Part shown: piece after piece, positions 34,011 through 46,253 of the stretch
Layout of the letters: each line of letters opens with the position of its first letter
Position numbering within the stretch: the stretch's first letter is position 1
From: Syncephalastrum monosporum B8922
Lineage: Eukaryota > Mucoromycota > Mucoromycetes > Mucorales > Syncephalastraceae
Length of the DNA: 64,000 bases
Assembly (NCBI GenBank): GCA_000697355.1
Contig: JNEN01001258.1
Location: 148,767-212,766, forward strand
Direction: 5' to 3'
The notes under the pieces: model-generated
Databases searched by the model: none
Told to the model about the DNA's origin: nothing
Seen by the model: only the letters and a program-made list of their open reading frames with translations
Translations under genes and position numbers: made by a program

Positions 34011-34908
34011 CACACGCTGTACTTGATCGTCGGTTCAAACATGGCCAACCTGTGTATTTTTCTCTCGGTCAATCCATTCGCCCCCGCTGAATATAGGTGA
34101 GCATAGCACTCACTCACTGTACGACCCTGGTAAAAATTATACGGCTGACCGACCGCTCGTATAAGAGATATCCACGATACTCTGATCCAGTGCTCTGATC
34201 CATTCTGTCACTACACAAATAAATAAGCTATACTTTATGCTGCACGTAATGATTCTCTCAACAGCAATAAGAGCACTGACTTATGTGCACTATCAAGGCA
34301 AGCATAATTGTCTCACACATTAGAAGATTAGGAAATGGTAGGATAACGTTGGAAGGTGTATGCAACAGTACCTTGAGAGAGAGTATTTCATGCGTACGCG
34401 TCGTCATAGAGTCATATGCATTATAATTCGCTTCTCATGAAGAACTGGGCGCGTCCTTTTTTTTTTTGGTAAAAACCTAAGAACATGATCCAGAACAGGC
34501 AAAGAGGAACAGTAAAGGAAACCATTTGATGTACAAACCGGAGCCAAGCTCCTGGGTGCATGAGTATCGTATAACCTGTAGTTTCATGACAGCATTGTAA
34601 ATGCTACATAAATGATCCCATCGCTTTTTCATATGATTGTGTAAAACTGCATAGAGCTGCGTTGATATATGTATGCCGCTCGTAGTACTAGTACTATATA
34701 CACTCCCTTCTTTCACGCTCCTCTCTTCCTCCTGGCTCTCCTCGCTTGCTGCTCCTGTGAGCCTCCCTGGTATCCTTTTTATCTCCAGGACACTAAAGAT
34801 AGCTTTTATCTTTTCCCTTTTACTTTTTGCTCTTCCTCTTTTTCTCATATACCCTCTTTTTCTAACTTTTTCCTCGGTATCACCTTTTGGAATCACTTCA
34901 CGACAATA
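34011..34908. other. Spacer between the Rieske gene and the coiled-coil gene
   Basis: About 0.9 kb, divergent arrangement. It probably includes the 5' exon of the Rieske gene (to about 34200) and the promoter and pyrimidine-rich leader (34690-34890) of the plus-strand gene at 34909. A T-run sits near 34458-34467. No other gene seen. Confidence 0.4.
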
Positions 34909-35217
34909 ATGATGGCCGATACGCGCATGAACACCAACCCGTACCTCCGTGGCAAGCCCTCCAAGCCCTCGATGATGATGGATGATCGAAGCAGCAATCA
35001 TAGCAGCTCCAACGGCGGCTCGACCAGCCCGAGCAGCTACCACCATCAACGCGAAATGTCAACGACCGCGATGCTTTTGACACGCGAGCAGCAGCTGCGA
35101 GAGGAAATTGCTCGGCTTCGGAAGGAAGAGCAGGAGCTACGCGAAAAAGACCACTGGATCAAGCAAAACATCCTCGCCGTCCGGGAAAAGCTGGCAGGCA
35201 GTGACAGACGCATATAA
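34909..35217 (+). CDS. Small coiled-coil protein, unknown
   Basis: Not recognised. Single exon of 102 codons, ATG at 34909 after a long pyrimidine-rich leader typical of expressed genes here. The first half is polar (Met, Ser, Asn, Gly; MMADTRMNTNPYLRGKPSKP). The second half, from about residue 58, is a clear amphipathic coiled coil: LTREQQLREEIARLRKEEQE with leucines in heptad positions, ending LAVREKLAGSDRRI. Composition suggests a short scaffold or adaptor. ATG context and frame length support it, but no homology can be named. Confidence 0.6.
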   Translation: MMADTRMNTNPYLRGKPSKPSMMMDDRSSNHSSSNGGSTSPSSYHHQREMSTTAMLLTREQQLREEIARLRKEEQELREKDHWIKQNILAVREKLAGSDRRI

Positions 35218-35830
35218 TTCTCTCCCCTTCTAATACGTGTTCATCCTTTCTCGTTTCTTCACTTTCTGTTCTTTAAAAATACAATGTCGAGTCCAATAAC
35301 CACCAGAGTACACTGTATTTGAAGTATATACATCAAACACGTAAACCAACTTTCATCCACAAACTTGTACATATGTGCTCAACATGCAGAGTTCATGCTT
35401 ACACGTATAGCTCCCCTTATTTCCCTGTCTTTTTGCCCCTGTTGCCTTACTAAACGGGGTATAGAAGAACGCTACTGAAGGACGATCTCCCTGAAATTTG
35501 ACATATAACCGCCTGCAAATGAATTCAAACTAAATTCACATCATTTGTTTTCTTTATGCTAGTGTCTAGCATATTGGACACGTCAAATAATTGCCCGCAT
35601 GACAATACGGACATTATGGTCCAACGTTGCTTATCACGAGGTACTACATATAGAATTGCTTTGGTTCCTTAGACCAGCCTTTCACTGTAATATTTCAGAG
35701 AGCATATCGATGTCAAGTTTTGATTAATTTTGGTCGAAAATGAAAACGCAAGCACAGTTAAACATGATGCGTATATGGTTGTGCAAATGCGTCAAATCAC
35801 TTTTTTTTCTTTCTTTCCCTAGATTGAGAC
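35218..35830. other. Spacer between convergent genes
   Basis: About 610 bases between the stop of the small coiled-coil gene and the stop of CCT6. AT-rich, with no coding or RNA feature recognised. Confidence 0.5.
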
Positions 35831-37898
35831 TTAAGCACCGGGCTCGGGGCCCTTCAAAGAGGTTCTTCCTGCGCGCATCATTTCATCCACCAACAGCAAG
35901 TTGCTTGCAATCACAGAGCTGAGAGAAAAGGTAGAATGAAGTTAGCCCATATATTCAAATTACGTCCCTCCCTCCTCCTCTCCCTATCTCCCTCTCTCTT
36001 TCCCTCTTACCATGAGTGAAGCATATGACGGTGGACGCGATAGTTGTCCCACACGCCATCCAGCTTGGGATCCATTGTTTCACCAGTCTTGAGGTCAACG
36101 CCAACGACGTGGCCATCCTGGTGCTCCTCTTGCAAGGCAACAATGACATCTTGTGCATCAAAGCCAGCATTTTGGGCCAGGACCTTGGGGATGATGAGCA
36201 AGGCATCGGCGAAGGCCTGGACGCCCATCCGTGCGCGTCCCTTGACGGTTTTTTTGAACTCCTGTAGGTGCTGAGAAGCAGCCACCTGAAAAGCACCGGC
36301 TCCAGCCACAACGGACTTGTCTTCGATGGCATTCTTGACCGCACGCAGACCGTCACGGACGGCATCGTTGATCTGGGCAATGGTGTGGGGGTTGGGGCCC
36401 TTGATGAGGAGGGTAACACTGAAAGGATCTTTGACTTCCTCCACAAAGGTATATTTCTCCTCGCCGAGGACGTGTTCGTAGACCAGGCCGGCATAGCCAA
36501 GCACCTCGGGCGAGAGGTCTTCGACCGAGTTTTGGGCCGAGCCGCCGCATGCGAGCTGTAATCGCTCCATGTTGCGTCTCTTTGCACGACGGAGAGCAAA
36601 GATGTTGTGCTTGGCAAGGACATCCAGAGAGAGGGGATCAATGCCCTTTTGGTTGATGATGACAAAGCCCTTGTTGGCGTTTTCGCCAGAGCAGACTGTG
36701 TTTTTGAACTCGACGATCTTGCGGATCTTGTCGTCCACGTGCTTGCGCTCGCTCTCCACGAGCTTTTCACGTTGCTCGGGTGTAGAATAGAAGAAGCCCG
36801 AATTGATTTCGCTAGACAAGACAGAAGACATCGCATGAGATACGGATAAGACAAGCCAAAAGAATGGATTACCTCTTCTCGTATTCCAGACTGACATTCA
36901 GGGTTAAGACGAAAGCGTCGGTGACCTTCTTTGGCATATCGGGATGGCGAGCACCATGATCGAGGACGAGACCGCGAACGAGACGAGACTCAGTCTCGGT
37001 GCGGTGCTGCATCTTCATGATTTCAACCATGTGCAAATCAATGGGTTCGCCCTCACGATGGATAGCGAGGACAGCATCGACAACAGCCTCGGTAAGAGTG
37101 TCAGCCAAAACACGATGCACCTTTGTGCGCAGGGACGTCCGTGCGACCGAGACGAGCAGTTCGCGATCAATCTCGGCTTTTGAGGTTTTGAAGTCCTCCA
37201 GGAACTGGTGAAATGATGCATGTCAGTGTACCGTTTCCGTAGCGATAGACACAGGTCTCTCTCTCTCTCTCTCTCTTGTATATCTACCTTGAGCGATTCC
37301 TTCTTGGCGATATCGTAGCCCTCGGTGATGACGCGTGGATGGAGACCTTCCGAGACATAGCGTTCGGCCTGCTTGAGCAGTTCACCGACAAGGAGCACAA
37401 TCGAGGTGGTACCGTCACCGGTAATCTCATCTTGGGCGGTAGCCGCCTTGGCAATCATGGCGGCAGTTGGATGTTGAATTTGCTAATGGTGAACGTGTCA
37501 GTGTATGTATTATAAATTGAATACATGTATATATATATATATATACATGTACATGTACATGTACATACCATCTCGTTCAGCAGAACTTTACCGTCCTTGG
37601 TGAGCTTGATGCCACCTGCACCGTCGACAAGCCTAGAGATGATGAAGCAGATTGGTAAGCTAAGAGATGACAAAGGAGAGTTACAAGTACATTTTGATGG
37701 TGCCTCTCGGGCCGAGGTTGGATCTGAGGACATCTTGAAGACCGATCGCAGCAGTAATATTGAGCTGCAGGGCCTGACCGCGTCGCGCAACGTCCGAGTT
37801 GGGATTGATGACCTTGAGAGCAGAAGAAGCCCTTTATAGTGGCAACATTGGATGGGGTGAGTAACCGAGATGAGGTTGACGCGTCACTAGTCTTACAT
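35831..37898 (-). CDS. CCT6: CCT chaperonin subunit zeta
   Basis: Subunit of the cytosolic TRiC/CCT ring that folds actin and tubulin. Family blocks in order: [70 protein letters not shown] (ATP site), [118 protein letters not shown] and a last exon [20 protein letters not shown]. The tail GPEPGA ends at 35831. The initiator ATG is split by intron 1: exon 1 ends with AT at 37897 before a GTAAGA donor, and exon 2 begins G GCT TCT TCT after a TATAAAG acceptor. No other in-frame ATG lies before VINPNSD. About 545 residues, normal. Confidence 0.95.
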
Positions 37899-39340
37899 TG
37901 AAGAGATGACAGCTGGTCAGAAGTGGCTGGCGTGCACTCTGACAGCTAAATTCCCCCCTCTTTTCGCCAATTTTAAGGTCCGGGGGCGGGATTCATAATG
38001 GCACTGCCGCGTCGAAGCAGTAATGGGCCAGATACAGATACAGTATTTGGGCCCCAGACATGCTGGTAGTTCAAAGTTGAGACGCATAAGCTATTATTCA
38101 TTTCTGCACACGTCTAAAACCTACGAGGCATTGTTGATCATTTTTAATACGACTCACCCGTCACTTTCGTCCACCTGCGTTCCAGGATATTGCAGCTGCA
38201 CATGCTTTCGAGGGAACCAGATTGATTCTCTCGCAAGGCATACATAACAAGCTCTGTCGTCGCAGTATTACGACCAGCGGATCAGGCATTTAGGATAAAT
38301 TATTTGCCATAAACTGACTATGCAAGCAGATCATACAACGTCGACCAGCCGCTGCAGTACAGTACATACAAGTCGTAGTGTTCTTCCTACATCAAATGTC
38401 AGATATCGTTCTGCTGCACAACCAATCCCATCCTGATAGATGCGCAGACCTATGCCTCTATATAAGGCTGGGCTACATCTATTCCGTAAGACCGATATTG
38501 GAATTAGATCGCTTCGCAGAATATAGAATAAACGCCCAATTAAAGCCTGCAATGAAGAATCTTATCGCTTCTTCTCACGTGATACTTGTATTAACACAAT
38601 TATATTGGAGTCGTTGGCTCTTGACTTAATCCCATCTGGCATTTCTCCTTGTGCTTATGCGCTTTGATGACGCTCGTGGAGACTGCACTGCCGCTAATGA
38701 AACACACATTTTCTCCCGCCGCTTGACTGTGATATTGGCATCAGTCAGCTGCGCTTATATAGCTACGGTCTCAGACTTTACTCAAATGAGCGTCTTAGCA
38801 GCCAAGTCCATCGTAAATATCGGCTTTCACACCTGATGCACATCTCAGTATACTGTAAGCACCTACTATCGCCAAGCACACCATCTGACGAATCCATTTA
38901 CAAATTTAAACGTACAGCAAGGACAATAGCACCGCATGTATAGAAATGCCCGTACTTTCTTTTCCAGCACCGTCATCGCTTTTCGAGCTTTGTCAAGGTC
39001 TTGCCATTGTTTTACCAGCCGCTCTACTAGATATCTAAAAAGTGACAAGTTGAGGATGCACACCATGGCTGTTTATTTGCAACTGGTAAGTAGATGATAC
39101 TATGTACGTTTCGCCATACAAATATATTATTGAAATCATTAACTCTTCTTTCTGATTCCAGATGTGAAAATAAGCCTGAGGCAAGGCTTGTTGTTTACGT
39201 TAATGTTGCGTGATGTATGTGAGAGTGTGGCATACAACCGGTATCGGGCGTGCCCGCTCCGCAGATTCGGACACCGCTCACGGAACCACTTAAAGCCGAT
39301 CTGCACTTCGCGTACAATTTTCATCTTTTTCTTTCCAGCC
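37899..39340. other. Intergenic region
   Basis: About 1.44 kb between CCT6 (minus) and the acyl-CoA synthetase (plus); both promoters lie here. A short minus-strand frame (about 39066-38936) encodes a coiled-coil-like LVKQWQDLDKARKAMTVLEK stretch but has no clear gene structure. The CCT6-proximal part has GGTCCGGGGGCGGGATTC (37977-37994), a GC-rich box. Nothing else supportable. Confidence 0.4.
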
Positions 39341-41622
39341 ATGCAACTTCCCAATTTTCCTGTATTCGCGAACGCACTTCACTACGCTACCAACGACAAC
39401 GGTGTTGCCATTGCAGACGCTCGCATCCAAACAGAATATAGCTACAGACAGCTCTTACAAGCCGTTGGTGCCTTAAGGAAGACCCTCTTGAGGGAGAGCA
39501 GGTTCGTGGTGGCTCGAGTATTATCGTAAAACTAATACAGTCGCATAAAGTGATCTTCAAGAAAAGCGCATCGCCATCTTGGCTCCAAGGTAAGTAAGAA
39601 GAAGATAACAATGACACAGAGTATGTTGCAGAAAACTTATACTTGTTTATATATAACAAAAGCGGTTTCGCGTACGTTGTTTGTCAATGGGCCATCTGGG
39701 CTGCAGGTGGTGTTGCTGTTCCCCTTTGTAAGTCACCAGCGTCTCGCAAGGTATCGAACTATGAGCTCATGTTGAATTCTAGGTACCACACATCCTTTCC
39801 CCGAGCAACTATATAGCATTCAAGATTCGCAAGCCAGTTTGCTTTTGATCCATCCCCTGTTTCAGGAACGCGGCGAGGCCCTCGCCAAGGAGGCTACTAT
39901 TCCTCAGAAAACGGTAACGGAAGAGTCCCTCAAGGCAAATGAGGTAAGTAACAGACATGATTAAAGCTTCACGGCTCTTACATATATTCAAGGATGCAGA
40001 ATTACCGACGCTCTTTGATATGGATATCAATCGACGCGCTTTGATCATCTTCACAAGCGGAACGACGGGTAACAATGTACACCGAAGGAGGACGACAATA
40101 GATTTCTGATGCGATACTTGAATAGGCAAACCAAAGGGCGCTGTGTCAACTCACAAAAACATTTCCGCACAGACACGCGCTCTCGTCAGGGCGTGGCACT
40201 GGACTGCTTCAGACCGCATCCATCACATTTTGCCGCTGCACCACGTTCACGGCATAATTAACGCCTTGACGTGTCCCTTGTATGCTGGTGCCACCGTTGA
40301 GATGCACCAAAAGTTCGACCCCGTCCAGGTGTGGGATCGCTGGCTAGCAGGCTATGAAAAGAAACTGCCGATGTTGACGACATTCATGTCGGTACCAACA
40401 GTCTATTGTACGTGACACAGAACAATCACATCCTCTCTCTTTTTGTTTTTCTATGGTATCCGAGAAGAACCTAAGGAGCAAATCTCTAATATTCTAATAC
40501 TTCCCACGATATAGCTAAATTGATCAGCCGTTTTTCTGATATTGAGGATGGCAAGAAGCCAGCTTACTCGGAAGCCTGTAAGCAATTTCGGTTCATGGTC
40601 TCTGGCTCGGCGTCACTTCCCAACCCTGTGCGTGAGCACTGGCGCAAAATTAGCTCTGGTCAAGTTCTGTTGGAGCGTTACGGCATGACAGGTGAGCTAG
40701 GATGTTTTCTGGTCGCTCCAGTCTATTCACTTTCATTACATGAAGAGATTGGCATGGGCTTGAGTCAACCCTATGATGACCGCGCTGAGGTAAGATACCA
40801 CGATCAGAAATATTGATCGAATATCGTCCCAAATGGTATCTAATGCTATCTTAAAATAGGGTACAGTGGGTCTGCCTCTCGAGGGAGTTGAAGTCCGGTT
40901 GATGGCTGAGACGGAAGAAGGCTCTGGACAATATGACAAAGACATCACCGATACGCGTGGAGTGGCTGGCATGCTCCAGATCAAAGGTGATAACGTTTTC
41001 TCCGAGTACTGGCAACGACCTGAAGCCACGGCCAAGGAGTTCACGTCGGATGGATGGTATGTTAAAACAAAGGCGGCACGACTTTATTTACATATAAATA
41101 CATAGGTTCCGTACAGGTGACATTGCCATGCGCACAAAAGACAAGGGATACTACCAGATTCTTGGCCGCGCCAGCACTGACATTATAAAGGTACATTGTA
41201 AAATGAGACTTTGATAATTGATATAAAATAATGGCTGACTCATGGTTATTTTCACATAGACAGGTGGTGAAAAAGTATCTGCCCTGGAGATAGAACGCGA
41301 AATTTTATCCTGCACGGAGCTGCATGTGCAAGATGTTGCAGTGATAGGCGTCGAGGATCCTGAATGGGGCCAAAAGGTTGCTGCTGTCGTTGTCTTGCAT
41401 AAAGACCAGGTTCGTTTTACTGAGTATCTCTCGCCTTCTTCCTCACATTCCCTTCCTCTTTCGTGTATGCAGGAATTGGATCTGGCCAAATTAAGAGCTG
41501 CTATGAAGGCCCGCGTAGCAGTGTACAAAGTTCCACAAATGCTTAAAGTCGTAGATGAGCTACCCAAGAATGCCATGGGCAAGGTGACAAAGAAGCAACT
41601 TACTCCCCTCTTTGCGAAATGA
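39341..41622 (+). CDS. ACSF3: Acyl-CoA synthetase, ACSF3-like (malonyl/methylmalonyl-CoA synthetase type)
   Basis: ANL-superfamily ligase that adenylates a carboxylic acid and transfers it to CoA; closest by eye to ACSF3, which uses malonate or methylmalonate. About ten exons; ATG at 39341 (MQLPNFPVFANALHYATNDN). Motifs: RALIIFTSGTTGKPKGAVST (P-loop-like AMP-binding), HHILPLHHVHGIINALTCPL, FMVSGSASLPNPVREHWRKI, LLERYGMTEIGMGLSQPYDD, DGWFRTGDIA, GRASTDIIKTGGEKVSALEI (hinge) and ELPKNAMGKVTKKQL with the C-terminal catalytic Lys. No strong mitochondrial presequence is evident at this start, and in-frame upstream ATGs exist at 39164 and beyond, so location is uncertain. Its 3' end converges on the amidohydrolase gene (196 bases apart). 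Confidence 0.88.
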
Positions 41623-41818
41623 ATACAGCATGTCAGGCCCCTTCCCAATGAATTGTAAAATTATCTTTATATGTATAGTGGCGGCTTTTCATGGATAAAA
41701 GCAATCCATGCGACATCAGATATGTATGTTCGTATGTACATATCCTATGATGTGACACCACCCACCCACTCATCGCTATATGTACACGAGTCACTGTATG
41801 TACACTACAAGCCGTTTA

Positions 41819-44800
41819 TTACTGCTTTGCTTCATGGATACCTAGCGACTCTGAAAAGTAGAAAAGCGGTTGGCTTCCCAAGTCCAAAGGATTGCCGGAC
41901 CAGACAGCCATGCTGGTTTCCGAATTGAGACCGTAGATGTCGAGCAAATTGGTGGTCACGAAGCGGATGGCCTCTCTGCTTTTCAAGCTCTCTGCAGGCG
42001 ACGTCGCAGCAAGCCAGCCGGCATCCCACGCCAGATTGCGCGCAAGGCCGTCGTCAGAGACGCCGAGACCCACCTTTACACCATGCGAGTGAAGCACATG
42101 GGCAGCCGTGCCATTGGAGAGCGGTGCACCGGTGAGACAGTGGATGGAATCAAAAGCCTCGGGCGTGCACAGCGAAGGCGAGAGCACCACAGGGATATCG
42201 GCTGCAGCCAGATGGCGCGCAACAAGGTGCGACTCTGCGCCGCCGAGAACAACAAAACGGGCCTTGGGCAGGTGTGTGTTTTTGAGGTGGATCAGTGAAG
42301 CGATCTCATCCTTATTGTGTACAGCAATAATGGTGGGGATCTCACCGCGGGCTGCTTTGCCGTAATAGTTGTCAGCCTGCACGTTCTCGGTCAAAATTTG
42401 GCGGATAAACGCTATCTGGGAGGATACAGTCGGGAAAGCGTCTGATTTGAAGCGGTCACCGACCTGCAGGTGGAGCGCAACGGCAGGAGACAACAACGCG
42501 CCTTCCGAGAGCACTATGAACCCAAAGAAAATACATAGAGCTGTCAGAAAAAATGATTACGAAAGCGATTTACTTACGGGAGTCTGCGCCGGTTTTGAAG
42601 GCGGCACTAACGCCAGCAACAACATTTTTAGATACGGGGGCACTGATGGTAGTCAGTACACCACCCTTGTAGGCTTCTTCCAGATGGCGTGTGCCGAGCT
42701 TGATGCCATCTACAGCGAATACAACATCCTTGGGGTCGTGCGATGTCGAGGGCTGCACAACGCCATCACCGGTAGATGCCTCCGAAGGAATCTCAACCAT
42801 GCCCAGCTTGGAACCCACAGCAATAAGACCCTACACCCGCTTTCGGTTAGTAATGCTGTGCGTTTTCTTCACCCCAAATCACTTACAGGTACGACATAGC
42901 TGCCCTGCACATCCAGTTCAACGAGCGCCTCACCCGTGGCCATGCTCAACTTCTGCGCAGTGCAATCCTCGGCAACACAGACAATACGACCATCTTCCAC
43001 CAAGACCTGCTGCTGCACATCATCGTGGCTCTTGTCGCCCGCCAGAACATAGGCAGCATTCTTGATCAAGAACGACCTTTTACCCTCGGCTTGCTTGAAG
43101 GAAGCGGTGGTGATGTCTCGTGCGACCGTGATCTGGGCTTCATCCCGAGGCTCGGCGTCGAAAATAGGCTGCTCATCAAAAAGCGGGTATCCATCGACAA
43201 ACACTTGCAGTGGCGTAGCACCGAGGTCAAGTGGCGCGCGGTCCCAAATGACCACATCGGCGTCGTAGCCAACCTTGAGGGAACCAACGCGATGGCCGAG
43301 ACCGAGCGCGTTGGCGGGCACAGAAGTGACGGCCTTGAAAGCTTCCTGGAGGGGTAGGCCATAGTGGTTTGACTTAGCGGCTTCAAAGGCGAGGTGCTGG
43401 GCGTTGAGGACAGGGTGGTCGCTCTTGAGCGCGACAGGGATGCCTGCGTCATGCAAGATCTTGGGGCCAAAAGGAGAAGCCTGGAAAGCCTCCTTCTTGT
43501 ATCCCCAGTGATCGGCAAAGGTGGCAATGGTAATGTTGTTACGAGCCCGCTTAATGATATCTGGAACGCGATAAGCATCAAGGGCGTGATGGAAGGCGGT
43601 GATGTTGAAGTCAAACTCGAGCGAGTGCCGGACCATGGCCTCGATATCGTGGGTCTCGTAGCAGTGGACATTCAGACGGACATCGCCGCGCAGCAGCGCA
43701 ACGAGCGACTCGAGACTCAGATCTTCGGGAAAAGGCGTCTCCATGCGAGCACCGGACGAGTGGGCGGCGGTGGCGGCGGCACACCAGTCATCCTGCTTTC
43801 GCAGCAGGGCGCGGGCATCATCGAGGCGTTGGCGGAAAAGATAGGCCTCGCCAAGACGTGTTTTCGGCATACGTTCCTGACCACCGTAGAAACGCTTTGG
43901 GTTCTCACCGCAGGCCATCTTCATCCAGCGCCACTTGGGGTCGGTGGTGCCGGCTTGGACGAGCATGTCCTCGTTGCTTGTGGTGGGCACGTCGCGCAAC
44001 TTGAATGCAAAGGCCTCGCCGCCCATGAGGTTGCCTGAGCCGGGCAGAACGAGGACGGTGGTGACGCCGCCCGAAGCAACGATGCGGATGCCCTTGTCGG
44101 AGGGGTTGAAAGCATCGAGCGAGCGCACAAAGGGGGTGAGCGGCTGTGTCATCTCGTTGGTATCCTCCGTGCCCGCGAACGCTGGCCAATTGCCGACACC
44201 TAAATGACTAAATTTGGGAATTATTGACATTTTAGTCAGTGCAGACGTGGGGATGTGGGATGTGCGAGTTCTTCACACGCACCTGTGCATATCGACGAGG
44301 CCGGGACTGACAACATGAGCCTTGACATCAATGACTTTGGCTCCTTCAGGTGCTTCGATGGTAGCATCGATCTTTTTGACGATGCCTTCCTGCAAAAGAA
44401 TGCTCACGTTCTCTTGGACGCCGCCCTGACCATCCCACACGACGGCGTTCGTCAGTAAAACGGGCTGGCTGCCGTGACCGCGGGGGTTCGTTCGGTCTTC
44501 AGAAGGATGATTCTCGATGGGCCGTTTGTTGGCCAGAGCAGCGCACGTGTTCAGGCCCGCCCCCATACGCTCGGCCGAGATGCCTGGCTTGAGAGGAGCG
44601 TCTGTACGCACGGACAGGACATTGTCAGGGAGCAAAACGGCTGCGAGGAAGGCGGCCAAGAGTGCGAGCACAACAAACCCGCAAAGAATGACACCCACAT
44701 GAGCGCACAAGAAGCGTGTCAATGGCGATTGTTTGACGCGTTGCCAGCGAGACGAGGGAGAGAAAGACGAAGGACCGGAACCAGAGCCCTCGCCTCGTGC

Positions 44801-44863
44801 AGTGCCTTCTTCCTCATCGTCTCGAGTCGGAATGGCCTCGTAGCCTTGTTTTCCAAAAGGCAT
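41819..44863 (-). CDS. Membrane-anchored amidohydrolase (metallo-dependent hydrolase), 949 residues
   Basis: Four exons (44863-44283, 44207-42887, 42830-42578, 42513-41819) join in frame to 949 residues. The N-terminus is cytosolic and acidic (RDDEEEGTARGEG). One hydrophobic segment at about 51-78 (VGVILCGFVVLALLAAFLAA) predicts a type II signal anchor, placing the enzyme in the secretory lumen or outside. The amidohydrolase entry motif is VSPGLVDMH-S-H, giving metal ligands H193 and H195, split by intron 1. Further blocks: ASGGVTTVLVLPGSGNLMGG, RLNVHCYETHDIEAMVRHSL, ITAFHHALDAYR, ALKSDHPVLNAQHLAFEAAK, VGSLKVGYDADVVIWDRAPL. A second, similar C-terminal half (TLSAPVS-like segment, GAESHLVARHLAAADIPVVL, VKVGLGVSDDGLARNLAWDA) follows. 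This resembles proteins annotated in fungi as carbohydrate esterase family 9 or imidazolonepropionase-like; the substrate is unknown. Confidence 0.85.
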
Positions 44864-45475
44864 GCTGCAAGGGGAAAAAGTTACAAAGAGAAAAGGAGGA
44901 AGAGGCGTGTTTCGCTTCTATGTCGCGTGTGACACGAGATAAGACACTTGCATGGCGCCACATCCCGCCTTCGTTGCGTGTACTCGTCCCTTCTCTTCCT
45001 ACTTTCCATCCGTATACTATAGTCCTATAGTATTCCTTATACAGTACGCTGCTATGACTAGAGCGGGGTATAAGTGTATAATCTTTAGAGTCGTTTCACC
45101 GACTTGCGATATATCTGATCTCTGCTTGGCAATGCAGTTCTTCTACTACTGCTGTAAGGTGTACGCGAAAAGTAAAAGTAAACGTAAAAAAAAAAAAAAA
45201 AAAAAAAAGGGAAAGGGGGAGAGAGAGAGAGAGAAAGAGAGAGCATGATGCTTCTTTTTTTTTTTTTGTCTTTTGTTTTTTTTTAAGTAAGCCTACTAGC
45301 TTACTGTGGATGCTGTGGAAGGAGAGCTCTGTCGTATTGTGCTGGAGTGCGAATGATGGCAGACGCATAATGGGAGAGGTAAAGCAATAAGGTGGTTAAA
45401 TAATTTACCGAAAGGCTACTTTGGGGAACGGAGGAGGCGAAGAAGTGCACTGTCTCGCCGCTCTCCCCTGTCAGC
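44864..45475. promoter_or_regulatory. Divergent promoter of the amidohydrolase and eL42 genes
   Basis: About 610 bases between two starts. It contains a 23-nt A-tract (45186-45208), a GA-rich stretch (45210-45243) and a T-rich stretch (45254-45283), roughly 190-290 bases upstream of the eL42 start. Such poly(dA:dT) tracts commonly keep promoters of highly expressed ribosomal genes free of nucleosomes; that function is inferred. Confidence 0.5.
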
Positions 45476-46218
45476 ATGGTAAGAGATCATATCCACCCAT
45501 CCACCCATCCATCCACCTATCCATGTGTCCACCTATCCATCTATCCACCTGCCTATGCACACATGCGCTATCTATCTGTTTTGAGTACTCGACCCAATCG
45601 AACCGTATTCGACTGGCCGAAAGACAGGCCGATTCCTTGCAGTCATTCGATTCGAATCCAATCCACATGCGCCTCGACACGCCATTCGCCCACCCTTGCA
45701 TTCTTCCCAGACCTTCTCGACACTACCAGACGCAATAAAGCAATAAACTAACACGACGTGCATCGCGTAGGTCAACATCCCCAAGACCAGAAACACATAC
45801 TGCAAGGGCCTCAAGTGCCGTAAGCACACGCCTCACAAGGTTACCCAGTACAAGGCCGGCAAGGCCTCTCTGTACGCCCAGGGTAAGAGACGTTACGACC
45901 GCAAGCAGTCCGGTTATGGTGGTCAAACCAAGCCTATTTTCCACAAGAAGGCCAAGACTACCAAGAAGATTGTCCTTCGTCTCGAGTGCACCTGTACGTA
46001 TACCACTCACATCTATATTCATTTCCACACTCTATCTCTATGTCTGCAGTCCCTCCCAAAGCGCGCACTGGAATACTCATCACACGTTTTTCTTGATCTT
46101 TATTTCTTTATATCGGTTTGTAGCCTGCAAGTACAAGATGCAGCTCCCTATCAAGCGCTGCAAGCACTTTGAGTTGGGTGGTGACAAGAAGACCAAGGGT
46201 GCTGCCCTTGTTTTCTAA
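45476..46218 (+). CDS. RPL42: 60S ribosomal protein eL42 (L36a/L44)
   Basis: Large-subunit protein near the E site. Three exons: the ATG alone (45476-45478) followed at once by a GTAAGA donor, then 45771-45993 and 46124-46218. The product begins [21 protein letters not shown], continues [20 protein letters not shown], the [15 protein letters not shown] loop (contains the Gln-Thr-Lys-Pro site affecting cycloheximide response; position 56 is Pro in many sensitive yeasts and here the loop reads TKPIF), the zinc ligands of CTSCKYKM, and [17 protein letters not shown]. 106 residues, normal length. Intron 1 (292 bases) carries CCATCCACC-type tandem repeats at about 45490-45550. Confidence 0.98.
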
Positions 46219-46253
46219 GCAAAGCAACACAACACAACACAATAAACTTCCTA

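Noticed and set aside
38866..39066. Small coiled-coil frame (LVKQWQDLDKARKAMTVLEK)
   Set aside because: Only about 30 coherent codons, with an unclear start and end; cannot be told from a chance frame.
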